This document shows positions 30,121 to 40,984 of a DNA stretch of 64,000 nucleotides, one piece after another. The notes beneath the pieces are model-generated. The model saw only the letters and a list, made by a program, of their open reading frames with translations, did no database searches and was not told where the DNA came from. Numbering within the stretch: position 1 is the stretch's first letter; every line of letters starts with the position of its first letter. The position numbers and the translations under genes are program-made. The DNA comes from Gracilaria gracilis (lineage: Eukaryota; Rhodophyta; Florideophyceae; Gracilariales; Gracilariaceae). The DNA is taken from NCBI GenBank assembly GCA_030374805.1, contig JARGSG010000197.1, positions 248,001-312,000 on the forward strand, written 5' to 3'.

Positions 30121-33100
30121 ATGGCTGCCGCAATCACATCCAGGTCTAAGTCACTGTCACCGACACCTCCGACATCCGACATGAAGGTTGGAAAAATGTT
30201 CGGTTCTGGGGATGAGCTTCTCACCGCGTGTCTCGCCATCCGTGATCACTATGCGTCGACAATGCGAGAGGAAAACGAACCTCGGAAAGTGAGACACAGC
30301 AAATTCGTTCAATATATCATCAAGAATCGCACTGTCCTAGACGTTGCCAAGAAGTACTTCTCTATCCTTCTCGGACCCACTCAACCGTCATACAGCGACG
30401 ATAAGCTCAAGGCTGTGTGCAGGAAGGGTTCGTACCGTCAGCTGTATCTGTCGACGAAGTTGCTTGAAACCGAGGACGGAGACAGAGACAGGCGGGTGAG
30501 GGATTTTTGGGATGCTTATACCAGAGTGGACTTTAAATGAATACCAAAGAATGTGAGGTTAACCGAATTCTTCGAGTCCATCAGTATAGCTCCTAGGCGT
30601 GTGGGCCGGATATTTCCCTCTTTCGGTACGAATATCGCTACACATTTCCAGAGAGTTCTCGTTCTTTCCCTTATTCAAAAAGTATCTATGGAAAAGCGCC
30701 TTTGGGGCCATAACACGCGTAAGGGGGGAAAGGATATTCCACCACTTTTGGGAAGGTGCAAATATAGCAGAATGTCCAAGCTCAGCTTGCGGATTTCGGT
30801 GTGCAGCTGGTAACAAAGGCCTGGGATTGTTTCTCCCAATTTATGGGATTCCCTAGCGCGGAAGTCGTGATTCTTCTTTTTATACTGGTCGTATACGACG
30901 ACATGCAGTTTAAATTCATTGAAACGTGTTACGAGAGGTTCCTGCACAAGGACAACGACCATCACTTGCTACAGAGCAACACGCAAACTCTTCTGGAAGA
31001 CGAGGTCCAACCGTGGGCATAGAATCTTCAGGAGGACATTGATGTGGCCCTCCGAACGCTTGCGAAGGAGTCCATTTCTGACCTGAACAAGGTTGTAGTG
31101 AACGAGTAGTTGTACACAATATCAGAACCCGGACGATGGGCCGTTCAAAAGACGTTTCACAGGGACCCGTCAAGAGCGTTTGTTCAGAGATTTGATTGTT
31201 TCTTTAACCCGCTTATGTCCTCCATCTTGGAGACAATAAGCCCTTTGAAACTCAAAGAAACACTCTGGGTCCCTGATGTACCTCTCACGCCGATATCGGA
31301 ACCGGAGCCTGCCATCTAAATTCATGACGATGACGATGAGCAGTTGGAAAGGGGGAATCCTTCGGAAGAAAAACACGGAGGGGATGGAGATGGCGGAAGT
31401 GGAATGGATGTAGTGAGTGAGAGTGGGAATGAAGATGTTGGTGAACAGTCGTCCGACGCTGACATACAGCCTCCTCCTGCCATTTCATCGTTGGGCGATA
31501 AAATGGCATTCCAACGTTGTGAAGTAGAGATTGAAAAATACTTTCGAATGTATAATTGCGGGTTCGAGGACATGGTGGAAATGGACGAGACTCTGCGCAA
31601 CAACGGAATCCCTCCATTCGGGAAAGTTTAACTGGTTCTTATGAACCCACCATACAAGTAAAGGCCCATAAGAACCAGGAGAACAGTTGGTACGATATAC
31701 TGAACGCTGAGCATATGAAAAAGACGGCAAAGCTTATATCAAGGCTGCTACGTCCAGGGGGTCATTTCGTTATCTTCTGTGCATTAGAAGAGGTGAACCA
31801 GTGGACGAGGGTGCTTTCCCTTATTGGAGCAAAGGACGAGCAAGGGGTTCCGAGGCGATCGTTTGTTGTAGACCAGGTCCCAATTCATTTTATACGGTCT
31901 CAAGGCAACCCCATGCGAAACCGGGGACGCAGGTCCTGCTCCTTGTTCCCTGCCATGGTGTATGCAATATAGGGTGTTCGAAGTGGCCTCGATTATGCAC
32001 AGCAGCATGCGATGGTGAACTATGAGAACTTCAACTACGTGAAGTCGAGGTATCCAGGGTACCACAGTGTTATTGATGAGGTACCGCTTATGTTCAATGG
32101 GGAGACTCTTCAATGGAAAAGAAAGAAGGAGAGTGGGGGGTACATGTTGCAAAAGGTGAGGTCGGAACAAAAACCTCGCACGTTGTTGAAGGAGCTGATG
32201 AGCAGATTTTCGCAGCCAGGTGATACAGTGGTGGACTTGTTCGCGGGAACTTTCTCGGCTGCCATGGCATGCATGGAGTTACAACGTCATCAAAAGTTTA
32301 TTGGTAGTGAGCCGGACTCTGACTGTTTTGCTCATGCTAAGCACGTGGCCATTGTCCAGTTCGCGATGTGCATGCGCGATAATGAGACGAACATTGAAAT
32401 TACGCAGGAGGTCCGAAATTCTGTGAATCGCGTGATGGACTCATTTCCCAAGTGGAACGCTCGTCCTTCACGAACATGGAAGGCTCCATCCGGCTTCCCA
32501 CAGTATCAGAAGTTCCCACCGTATATTATGGACTTCCTGGCATCAATGTGGCGGTAGGAGGGCATGGCCATGATCAGCAGGCACAAAGCGCTGCATGAGT
32601 GGCCGAAAAAGTTGCAAGGGAAGATGGGTCTCCTGGATGGGAACGCGATGTTGGTACTGGAGGCCACTATGTGTGGTTGTCGCATTGGGAAATCGTCGAT
32701 TAGTCACCATGACGCAGGAGTGGAAGTGTTTATCACGCGCCGTTTCATGAAGAACGAAGAGATATGTTTCTTTTACGGAAATCTAGTGTATCATGACTTA
32801 ACGAAGAGGAAGGAGGTACACAAGAAGTATGGGGAAGGGTTATTGGGAGCCCCCCCACCCCTTTTCGAACTTATGCGATGGAAGTTAGCCTGCGAGGCGA
32901 GGTATTCCGGAAACTCTCGGAAAGGAGACGAGAAGTACCTACAATCCGTGTATGGATTGTCACCACTCCAATTTCGTTGGGTGGAACAACTAACGACCCA
33001 AAATATATTGACGGGGATAAAGATAGGGATGCAGTGAAGGATGGCTTGAAGCAGCGACGAACTGGCAATGTGGCGGTGATTCGAACCCCAGAAACTGGGC

Positions 33101-33240
33101 GAAATCCACTTCAATTAAGAGAATACTGAACGCTTGCCGTCCGGGCACTTCGGGTTGTAGAAGTGGGAGAAGAGTTGTTTGCAGATTATGGAATAAAGTA
33201 CACATGGGGTACGTCTTCGAATCCTATAGTAATCGAATAG
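30121..33240 (+). pseudogene. DNA methyltransferase (N6/N4 type) plus SET-domain protein gene, decayed
   Basis: Plus-strand gene from an ATG at 30,121 (MAAAITSRSKSLSPTPPTSD). Order: a novel N-terminal domain (30.1-31.3 kb); a class I DNA methylase with the NPPY catalytic motif at 31,644-31,655, LLRPGGHFVIFCALEEV near 31.75 kb and the AdoMet motif VVDLFAGTFSAAMACMEL near 32.24 kb; then, in the same frame after one TAG at about 32,555, a SET-like region (VFITRRFMKNEEICFFYGNL near 32.74 kb; GEELFADYGIKYTW near 33.17 kb). Several in-frame stops and at least two frame changes make it a pseudogene. Fragments recur at 40.38-40.54 kb and 63.6-64.0 kb. NPPY suits adenine-N6 or cytosine-N4 methylation; the SET target is unknown. 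Confidence 0.7.
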
Positions 33241-33728
33241 AGCTCAATTGATTTATGACTTATAGAACCGAAAGGTGTACCGTAGTATGTGTAAAATCGA
33301 GTTGGGTACATTTTATTACGCTTTCTCTCTAACTCTCGTGTTCCACAGGGGAGGAGGAGAACTCCCCCAAGTGAGTGGGTGTCGTCACTTCTATCATCCA
33401 GTGACGTGAACAAAATGGGGATAGGATTCTGGGGAGTGGGTTGACGTTCAAGTACATAGAATAGAAGATACAGAGTACATGTGATATCATGTGAAAATCT
33501 AACAGCTTTTGGCAGTGAGGTTTCGTACAGGAAAAGAAATTTTTGTGCCATTTTCGGAAAGTGATTCCGAAAAGTACTAAAACGGTGCGATATTTCTACC
33601 AAACGTCGAGTGGAGATGTGCGTTTCACGGGGGACCTGCCATCAAGTCGAGCGGCGAACACGTCAAGCGGCGAGCGGCGACAACATCTAGAGCGCACCGC
33701 CGGGCGCATCGTCGTCGTCCGATTCCAT
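33241..33728. other. Conserved intergenic between SET region and accessory ORF
   Basis: No gene. The same sequence, inverted, separates the SET end and the MGKRK ORF at 63.1-63.6 kb, so it is a fixed part of a repeated unit and probably carries the promoter of the accessory ORF. Confidence 0.5.
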
Positions 33729-36665
33729 ATGGGGAAACGTAAAACGAGAAGTGCGAATGCGAATGCGAATGCGAAGGATGTAAGCGGGCAGGCGTCAAAA
33801 GGGCGAACGCGTGCAGACGTGGTAGGTCGGGGTCGGGAGGATGGCTTGGGTAGTACTACCCGTGCGCCTCAAAGTGGCGATGTGGAAAATGGCGAGGGTG
33901 GTATTGGGCGTACTTCGCGCGCTCCTCGAAGCGGATTACGTGGGAAAGGTGGGAAGAACACGGGGACACGTGATCTAGGCCGACCTTTGGAGCAAACAGA
34001 GCGAGCCGAGCGAGCCGAGCGAACCGAGCGAACAGAGAGAACCGAGCGAACCGAGCGAACCGAGCGAACCGAGCGAACCGAGCGAACCGAGCGAACCGAG
34101 CGAACGATAAGTGCTTTGGGAACACAAGCTACTCCGCTTCCACATGAGATGCAAAATGGAGGAGGGGAAAGCAGGGGAGAGATGGGAAAAAGGCAGGGGG
34201 ATGATGTGCGCGGCGGTAGTGATAGAGGTGGGCGGGGAAAAGTCGATGACTCCACGCAAGTTGTAGAAGAAGGCAAGTGTGGAGGTTTCGTAGAGAAGGT
34301 AGGGAGTGTCGCAGTGGGAGGAAGGGAAGGACGAAAGCAAGAAGTACTAGTGGGATAGTTAGCCGCGGTATTCGAAGGAAGGAGGGAGAGAGTGTGACTG
34401 GGGTTGGCGGTCCGGAGGGGAGGGGGCGCGAAAGAGAAGTAGAGGGAGGCGTTCAGGAGGCGAGGAACGAGGGCATGGAGGTTGTGGTTGGTGTTAGGGG
34501 GAATCGAATGGTGGGCAGAGAAAGAACTGGTGGACCGCGACATACTGCGATGCGGGAGGAAGAGGAAGTGGGGGGGGTATGAGGCATATGAGGGAGCTTG
34601 GAAACGCAGAGGACAGTGGGAGGTGACTTGGGCGTGTGGGCGATGGAATGGAGAGCCACGCCAATGTGGAGAGGATGGAATGGCTCCCAGACAATTTGCC
34701 CGGGAGAGTTGTAGGACGTAGCAGTGGTAGATCAGTGATTGAAAATGTGAGAGACAATATACCAATGGATGGGAGGGTACTCGAAGGAGAAGATGTCGTT
34801 GTCCGAAACAGGGATATAACTGGAGGGAACTTAGTTGAAACCGCGGTACGAACGCCTGAAGGAATACGTGTGAGGAATAATGCGGTTCGGATTGAGAACG
34901 ATGTGCATGAAGCAGGAGTCGACGATTCTGGGGATCGTGGAGAGAGAAACGAAGTAAGGGAAATGGAAACTACAGGAATAGCATAAGGAGATGAAGAGAA
35001 CTTACGCTTTTTGACAAGGTCTGCACTGGTTTAGAGGGTGAATTCGTTGAAAGGGAAGCTGGGAAATATGAAGGAGGATCACTCTACCATGATGATGAGT
35101 TTGAAGCTCACGCAGAAAGAATTGGAACGGTTGAGGTAGGAGCTGAAGCAGAAAAATGTGTTGATGGAAAGTTTAAGGGAGGCTGTGAGGGGTAGGAAGC
35201 GAAGGGGGTGTGGGAAGGAAGTGAACGGGCGTCGAAAGCATGATATAGAGGTGCCAGAATGTTTTTATGGATTTGCAAGGGCTTCATATGATATGATTCT
35301 TTACTATGCAAAGTTGGAGGCGTTAGAACTCTGTTTTGACACGGAGAACGTTGGTAGGAGCTGTAAGAACAGGAGTGAGACGGTGGGGGAAAGTAGGGAG
35401 GGCAGCATATTTGTGGTTGGGGAGAAGGAGATGGTATCTCGGTGCCCGTATCAAGTGGCATATGAGATGAGAGCGTATACGCCATCAACGGAGGGAAGAA
35501 GTGATGTGCTGTTGAGGTATGTGGTGGAGACGGAAATAATGGGAGATACTTGGGAGACGATACGAGAAACGGGAATGAAACAGGAGTGTGTGGATAATGT
35601 GAGTGCGGAAAAGTGTCTGAGGCAACGGATGAAGCAGACATTAAGCGATGTGATTGGGGCGCGGAAGCGGGCGGCTCGCGACAAGTTATTCTCCATCCTT
35701 GGATATGATTTGATTGCGGAACGTGCGAAACCTACTGAGGGGACTGAGCCATGGGAAGAGCTAGAGCAGCAGATGGGGGAGGCACGCGAGAAGCTGATGG
35801 AAAGGGAGGAGGGCGGGGGAATGAGTTCTGTGCGTGGAGAACGAGCCGGTTCGAAGACCTTGCGTATTCTGGGTCTCGTGTGGTTAGGCCACCGTGAGAG
35901 GTTGATGATGAAGATATGTACTTCAAGAATGGGATGGCGGTGGCAGTGTTGAAGGAGTATATGGGATACGCAGTGGAGAGGCAAAGTAACGGTGAATGGC
36001 AGTACGTGGATGGGACAGTGATGCACCTTGCGAGACTTGACGACTGGATTGCCTGTGTAGTGAAAACTATGAACGAGGCTGTTGGACATGGGGGGCAAAG
36101 ACAGCTTTTGTTCTCTACTTTGTATGGGAATTATCTACCTGGGGGTGTTGAAGGAATACTGGGGCTAGCCTGGCAACTGCTACAGGAGAAGCATGCCGAG
36201 GAGTTTGAGAACGATGGGTTTTTGGATAGAAATCCAAGGTGTGTGTCGGGAAACTCTCATAGAACTGCGACAGTTGGGCTGTGGGTACCATCGAAAGAGA
36301 AGATATACCTAGCTGAGAGGGAGGAATATTTTATGGCAAAACTAACACGGAGACTAGGTGCAGTTCTTGATTGTTACATAGCGGTCTGTCGACCGGAGAA
36401 CGCCAGTTTCGGGCGGTTGGTGGCACACCGGGCGGGACGCAGGGAAGGGACAGGGGTTGATAGTAGGGAGGAGGCGGCTAATAAGGTTAGGGTGAGGTGC
36501 AGTGAGGGTGGAAGGGGTGGAGGTATGTGTGGGATGGGGAAGAGATGCTTCTTCTTTCTCATGTCAGGCGTATCTTCACTCTTTTTAATTGAAAGGAAGC
36601 GGGTGGACATTTTTATGAAGCTGAAGCTAACAGGGAATAGAGGCTACATGTGGGATGGGAAATAA
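33729..36665 (+). pseudogene. Accessory coiled-coil ORF of the TNP2-type transposon, left copy, decayed
   Basis: Starts at an ATG (MGKRKTRSANANANAK), followed by a basic Gly/Arg-rich region, a 12-fold Glu-Arg-Thr/Ala repeat encoded by a 9-bp tandem repeat, then Gly/Arg/Glu-rich sequence. Later parts contain a coiled coil (LTQKELERLR..LKQKNV), a helical region (VLMESLREAVRGRKRRGCGK, ECFYGFARASYDMILYYAKL) and a C-terminal globular part (QLLFSTLYGNYLPGGVEGIL, TRRLGAVLDCYIAVCRPENA). Several frame changes break it, at least one shared with the mirrored copy. It converges on the transposase. No known family; possibly a second transposition protein as in CACTA elements. Confidence 0.5.
33998..34105 (+). 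repeat. 9-bp tandem repeat (CGAGCGAAC), 12 copies
   Basis: Twelve units encoding Glu-Arg-Ala twice and Glu-Arg-Thr ten times, in frame in the accessory ORF. The inverted relative at 62.78-62.84 kb has about six units (Glu-Arg-Thr or Glu-Gln-Thr), so copy number has changed between copies. Confidence 0.85.
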
Positions 36666-39600
36666 GGCTTGGCGGTGGGGTCTCGATAGAACCGATTGAG
36701 ATAGAATCGGTGAAAGCGCCAGTGTAGACGAGAAGTGAAGGGAGGAGGGGGGTAATTCTGGCAGTGAACATGAACGGAGCCTTGGATGGAGGAAGAGAGG
36801 ATGAATCCATACCAAGCGGAAACGTTATCGGAAGTGGAGTGGATAAAGATGGGAACTGGATGGATGGTGTTGTTATATTCGTCGTCTGTTGCCCATCGGA
36901 GGCAAACGCAGTTGAGGGTGAGATCGACGTCGTCGCTGGGTGGGACGAGTTCCATGAACTGGACGAAGGCGAACTCCTCGGGAGAAGAAGTTGAAAAAGG
37001 AGGGCCAAACAACGAAGGGAGAAAAGTTTGCAGACCCGGACGATGGATGTGGAGGGGGGGAGGTGGAGCCGGCGACGAGATCGTGGGAGAACTTTGGAGA
37101 CTTGGATGCACCGAAGGAGGGGGTGGCAAAAATTCGTTGAATGGTGTGGACAGGAGGATCCTGGAGGGTGAGCTCGTTTCATTCTATGATGTAGTTGTCG
37201 AGTGTTCAGATGTAACCGCCGACGACGTAAATGGAGTTGACTATGGTGAGTCGAGCCTGACGGAGGGCGGGGGAGTTGTCAGTGAGTTATAGGACTTCGA
37301 GAGAGAGGGTGATGAAAAATGGGAGGGCGTCTCTTCCGAATTGTGAAAGAATGGATAGGGTATCGGAGGGGAAGAGGTCTTGAAGAAATTTGTGAGGGAG
37401 GTGAGGATTGCAGCGAATGAATTTGTGGACAGTGATTAGGTCAGCGAAGGAGATGTGTTTGCCATCACGGACGAAACCGGGTTCTCGGGATTGGAGGGAG
37501 GAAGCGAGGCCAGGGGAGGAGGAGGTGATGGAAGGGTTTGTGGAGACGGGATTCCAGTCCTTGATGGCGTTGGAGCGGTGGATGGCACGAATGGTTTCTT
37601 GATGTGCGGTGGACCTGCACTTTGAAGTTTTGGAGTAGTGGGACTTGAAGAGGGTGTGGGTGTGCTCGAATATGCCAGCGTCATTGAAGTGAAGGCCTCC
37701 GAAGCGGCGAATGTCCTCGACAATGTGGTCGAGGAGGTGAAACTTGAGGTTTCCGAGGGTGGAAGTGTGGTGGGGGTCGAGGACGAGCATGGCTGTGCGC
37801 TTGAAGGAGCGGATTTGGTTGTGGACTTTGATGAGGCGGGCGTCGGTCCATTCGGTGAATTTGTTGTATCGAATGGAGGCGACGAGGAGGTCTGCGTACT
37901 TGGAGAAGACGCAAGTGATGGGAGCTGAATCGAATTAGTCACAGCATCGCTCGAAGAAGGCGCCGATGAAGGGGAAGACCTTGTCGAGTGCGCGGTAGAC
38001 TTTTGCTTCGAGCATACCACGCAAGCCGTCGGTAGTGAAGAAACCGTTGAGAGTTTGACCGTTGTCGGAAGTGGGGAAGTAGATGTGGAGTCCGTCCACG
38101 GGGAAGTGATTTTCGATGGCAGAGAGGATGGTGTTTGAATGTTTGAGGATGGAAGTGCGGACGGAGTTGAAGAGGCGACGAGACTTGGAGGAACGGGGGA
38201 TGGTGAAAAGTGCTTTTGAGCGGAGTCTCTCAATAGCGGCGGGCTTGATGAGCTTGGAGACGCCGAGGTGGAAGTTGTGGAGTGGTTGGAAGGTGAAGAT
38301 GTTCTAAGAGAAGAGGAGTGGGGTGATGTTGAGAAAAGGGTGTGATTCGAAGAGGGAGGAGTACTTTGCGAGGGAGAGGGAGTGGAGGGCTTCAAGGGCT
38401 TTTTCCTTTGCGTTGCACGAGAGTATCGGCTTACGAGCAATGAGAGCATCTTGTGATTGTTGGAGGAGAGTGAAATGTGATTTGCATGCGGCGAGGGTCT
38501 GGTGCTGAGTTCGGGGGGAAGGGGATTGAATGTGTAGGGGGAGGTCTGTGCGGGAGACGGTGCATCTATGACAAGGGTGTTGGGGGCGGGTTCCATGGGA
38601 GATGGCGAGGATGTCTTTTTCTTCGGGGATGTCGGCGCAGTAGCTTGCGATGATTGGGTGACAGTGGTGGAGAACGCCATGGGCGTCACGGAAGTGGAAG
38701 CCGTTGAGACCGGAGGAGAGGAGGGGGCCGAGGAAGCTGGAGACGGCAAGCTGAATGAGTTCCATTTTGGTGTGGCGGGGGATGTGAGAGGAGGTTTGAG
38801 GGATGGATTCGTAGTCTTGGGAGGGGTTGGTTGGGAGGAAGGAGGTTGGTATGTATCCGAGAAGTGTGAGGTGTTCAGTGATGCACTTGCGACGGAAGGC
38901 ATCGGAGAAGTTGAGAAGGGTGATGTGAAGGGGGTAGGAGGTGATGGAAGAGGATTTGAGGGAGGTGGAGGACTTGTCGAAGTAGATTTGGACCAGGCCG
39001 ATGAAGGAGTCGATACCGGTGGAGTCGGGGGTGTGCCGGATGCAGGAGTTGTTGGAGGAGTGCATGATTGCGGCCTTGAGGGCGGGGACTGCTTCTTTTC
39101 CGAGGGTGGAGGCCATGGGTGGGCGAAATTGGGAGAGCCGGAAGGGGTTGTGTGGGAGACGGGGTGGAAGAAGGTGTTGTGCAAGTGTGCGAGGGCGAGT
39201 TGTTGTTTGAGGACCTGGATGGGGTCCTTTCGGAAGATGGTGGGGGAGAAGAGCTGCTGTGGGTCGGAGAGGGTAGTGGGAGCGAAGCCGATGTTGCTCA
39301 CACGGTGCTGGAAGAGTTTTTTCTGCAGCTCGATGCACTGAGTGGCGGAGGAGACGGCGTTGTGGAAGGCGGATTTGGAGAAGGTGGGGTCGTGGAGGAG
39401 GGAGGTGAGTTCATCAGCCTTTCGGAGGCCGAGGGAGGAGGCGATGGAAGAGATGTAGAGAACCATGCGTTCGAGGTGGGGGTTGTTGAGGAGGGGGAAG
39501 GAAGGGGGAGGAGTGGGAGGAGGGGAAAGGGAGATGGAGCAGACGGGGGTGATGGCGATGTGGTAGGCGTCCTAGCTGTGAAGGGAAAGGGAGAGTGGCT

Positions 39601-39952
39601 GGTGGTGGTAGGAGTCGTCATCTGCGATGGGGACGTTGTCGGATGGGCGGTTTGTGGGAGAGGGATGTGTATGGAGGTGGGGGATAGACTTGTGACGCTT
39701 GATGCGTGGGGGGAAGTGGGGGTGGCCTCCGCCTGGGGAGAGGAAACGCTTGTTTGGGTTGAGGCGATTGGGGCATCTCCTCTGGTGTCTTTGGATGGCA
39801 GGGATGGTGCGGGCGAAGAAGGAGCAGCCTTCAAAGCAGCAGTTGGACATGGTAGGGAAGGTTGGGGGGGTTTTGGAGAGGATTGGGGATACGTAGCGGG
39901 GAGCGTAATATGGCGCACGGACGGTGGGACAGAGTGGTGGGGATGATTGCAC
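36663..39952 (-). pseudogene. TNP2-type transposase (CACTA/Plavaka-like), left copy, decayed
   Basis: Cut-and-paste transposase. The N-terminus (MSNCCFEGCSFFARTIPAIQ then RHQRRC) is a C-x3-C-x12-H-x3-C zinc finger as in Plavaka-like elements. The catalytic region includes SSITSYPLHITLLNFSDAFR, YCADIPEEKDILAISHGT followed by a CHRC pair, and FTFQPLHNFHLGVSKLI. A later helical segment (NLKFHLLDHIVEDIRRFGGL) matches the TNP2/CACTA C-terminal domain. The C-terminal tail (EFAF..MELVPPSDDVDL) runs to about 36.66 kb in yet another frame. In-frame stops lie at 38,304-38,306 and 37,935-37,937, plus frame changes, so it is dead. The mirrored copy has the same two stops. Confidence 0.75.
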
Positions 39953-40179
39953 GTGATTCGAAGGCGTTTCATATATTTAGTATACGAATTCCTGATGTGA
40001 AAGGTGTTGACTAGTGAACCGATCTCCACAAACTGAAAAGGGGTTCGATCTATTTATATACTCCTATTCCTATTCGAGAAACAGCTATTTAAGTTTCTAT
40101 CTAAGTGTCTATCTCGCTATTCGCCCCCGTATACATGAACGTAGGTGACACTAAAACACTAACATTGTGCCGCGAAACT

Positions 40180-40383
40180 ACCATAAACGAAAGAAGTATG
40201 CTAGTTTCCCTTCCATCCAAACTAGCAAATATGGAAACAATTTGGAATAATTCTTTCGAAAAAAACTAGCACAAGTAGAAAGGTGGAAATATTTTGGGAA
40301 ATGAAAACTTCCAAATTTGGTTAAACTCACCGGTTTTTCGTTCGTTTCAATTCTGTCATTTTAGACCGCCAAACTAACACCGA
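40180..40383 (-). repeat. Right terminal repeat and subterminal repeats of the left copy
   Basis: Read on the minus strand it begins TCGGTGTTAGTTTGGCGG, a form of the terminal repeat lacking about 11 internal bases compared with 40,543-40,565. GCTAGTTT units recur within 200 bases, followed by a TATAAATA-like box near 40.05 kb upstream of the transposase. Confidence 0.65.
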
Positions 40384-40542
40384 CGTTCCATACATCCGGG
40401 TCATGTACGACGAAAGGCAGTTTCAAGCGATCGAGACGAGGTTAGAGGGGTTCTTCCACCAGGATGATGACTATCGCTTGCCACCGAGCAAAGTTGAAAC
40501 TGTTATTGAAACACAGTTCATTCCGTGGGCATGGAATTTACT
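40384..40542 (+). pseudogene. Fragment of a second DNA methyltransferase-family gene in the palindrome spacer
   Basis: Open plus-strand frame of about 53 codons: DVPYIRVMYDERQFQAIE then TRLEGFFHQDDDYRLPPSKV and ETVIETQFIPWAWNL. It aligns with the N-terminal domain of the methyltransferase gene at 30.88-31.03 kb (VVYDDMQFKFIETCYERFLH, PWA). It is cut sharply by the transposon ends on both sides. It is a paralogue, not a copy of the 30-kb gene, since many residues differ. It shows that the palindrome centre lies inside a member of this gene family. Confidence 0.75.
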
Positions 40543-40770
40543 TCGGTGTTATCGGAATGCTAGTTTGGCGGTCTAAAATGACAGAATTGAAACGAACGAA
40601 AAACCGGTGAGTTTAACCAAATTTGGAAGTTTTCATTTCCCAAAATATTTCCACCTTTCTACTTGTGCTAGTTTTTTTCGAAAGAATTATTCCAAATTGT
40701 TTCCATATTTGCTAGTTTGGATGGAAGGGAAACTAGCATACTTCTTTCGTTTATGGTAGTTTCGCGGCAC
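40543..40770 (+). repeat. Terminal repeat and subterminal repeats of the right copy
   Basis: TCGGTGTTATCGGAATGCTA plus GTT starts the right copy, matching the 26,274 terminus at 20 of 23 bases. Several GCTAGTTT units follow. Confidence 0.7.
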
Positions 40771-40984
40771 AATGTTAGTGTTTTAGTGTCACCTACGTTC
40801 ATGTATACGGGGGCGAATAGCGAGATAGACACTTAGATAGAAACTTAAATAGCTGTTTCTCGAATAGGAATAGGAGTATATAAATAGATCGAACCCCTTT
40901 TCAGTTTGTGGAGATCGGTTCACTAGTCAACACCTTTCACATCAGGAATTCGTATACTAAATATATGAAACGCCTTCGAATCAC

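Larger units (their letters stand above)
26274..40383. mobile_element. Candidate ~14-kb DNA transposon with cargo genes (left copy)
   Basis: The left end at 26,274-26,296 reads TCGGTGT then CCCCGGAATGCTAGTT. The inner end of the mirrored copy at 40,543-40,565 reads TCGGTGT then TATCGGAATGCTAGTT, i.e. 20 of 23 bases the same. The left copy's own right end (40,372-40,383, minus strand) is a shortened form, TCGGTGTTAGTT. GCTAGTT-type subterminal repeats cluster at both ends. Between them lie a coiled-coil gene, a hairpin cluster, a DNA methyltransferase-SET gene, an accessory ORF and a TNP2-type transposase. I saw no target-site duplication. The alternative is a nest of two or three separate elements. 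Confidence 0.5.

Noticed and set aside
37436-39466. 676-residue Ser/Pro/Thr-rich frame on the minus strand (and its mirror at 41,471-43,696)
   Set aside because: Its first part (to about 39.12 kb) follows transposase-like sequence, but most of it is an off-frame reading of the C-rich transposase, whose motifs are in neighbouring frames.
38568-39946. Gly/Glu/Val-rich plus-strand frames opposite the transposase
   Set aside because: Antisense shadows of the transposase coding strand; no domain and extreme composition.
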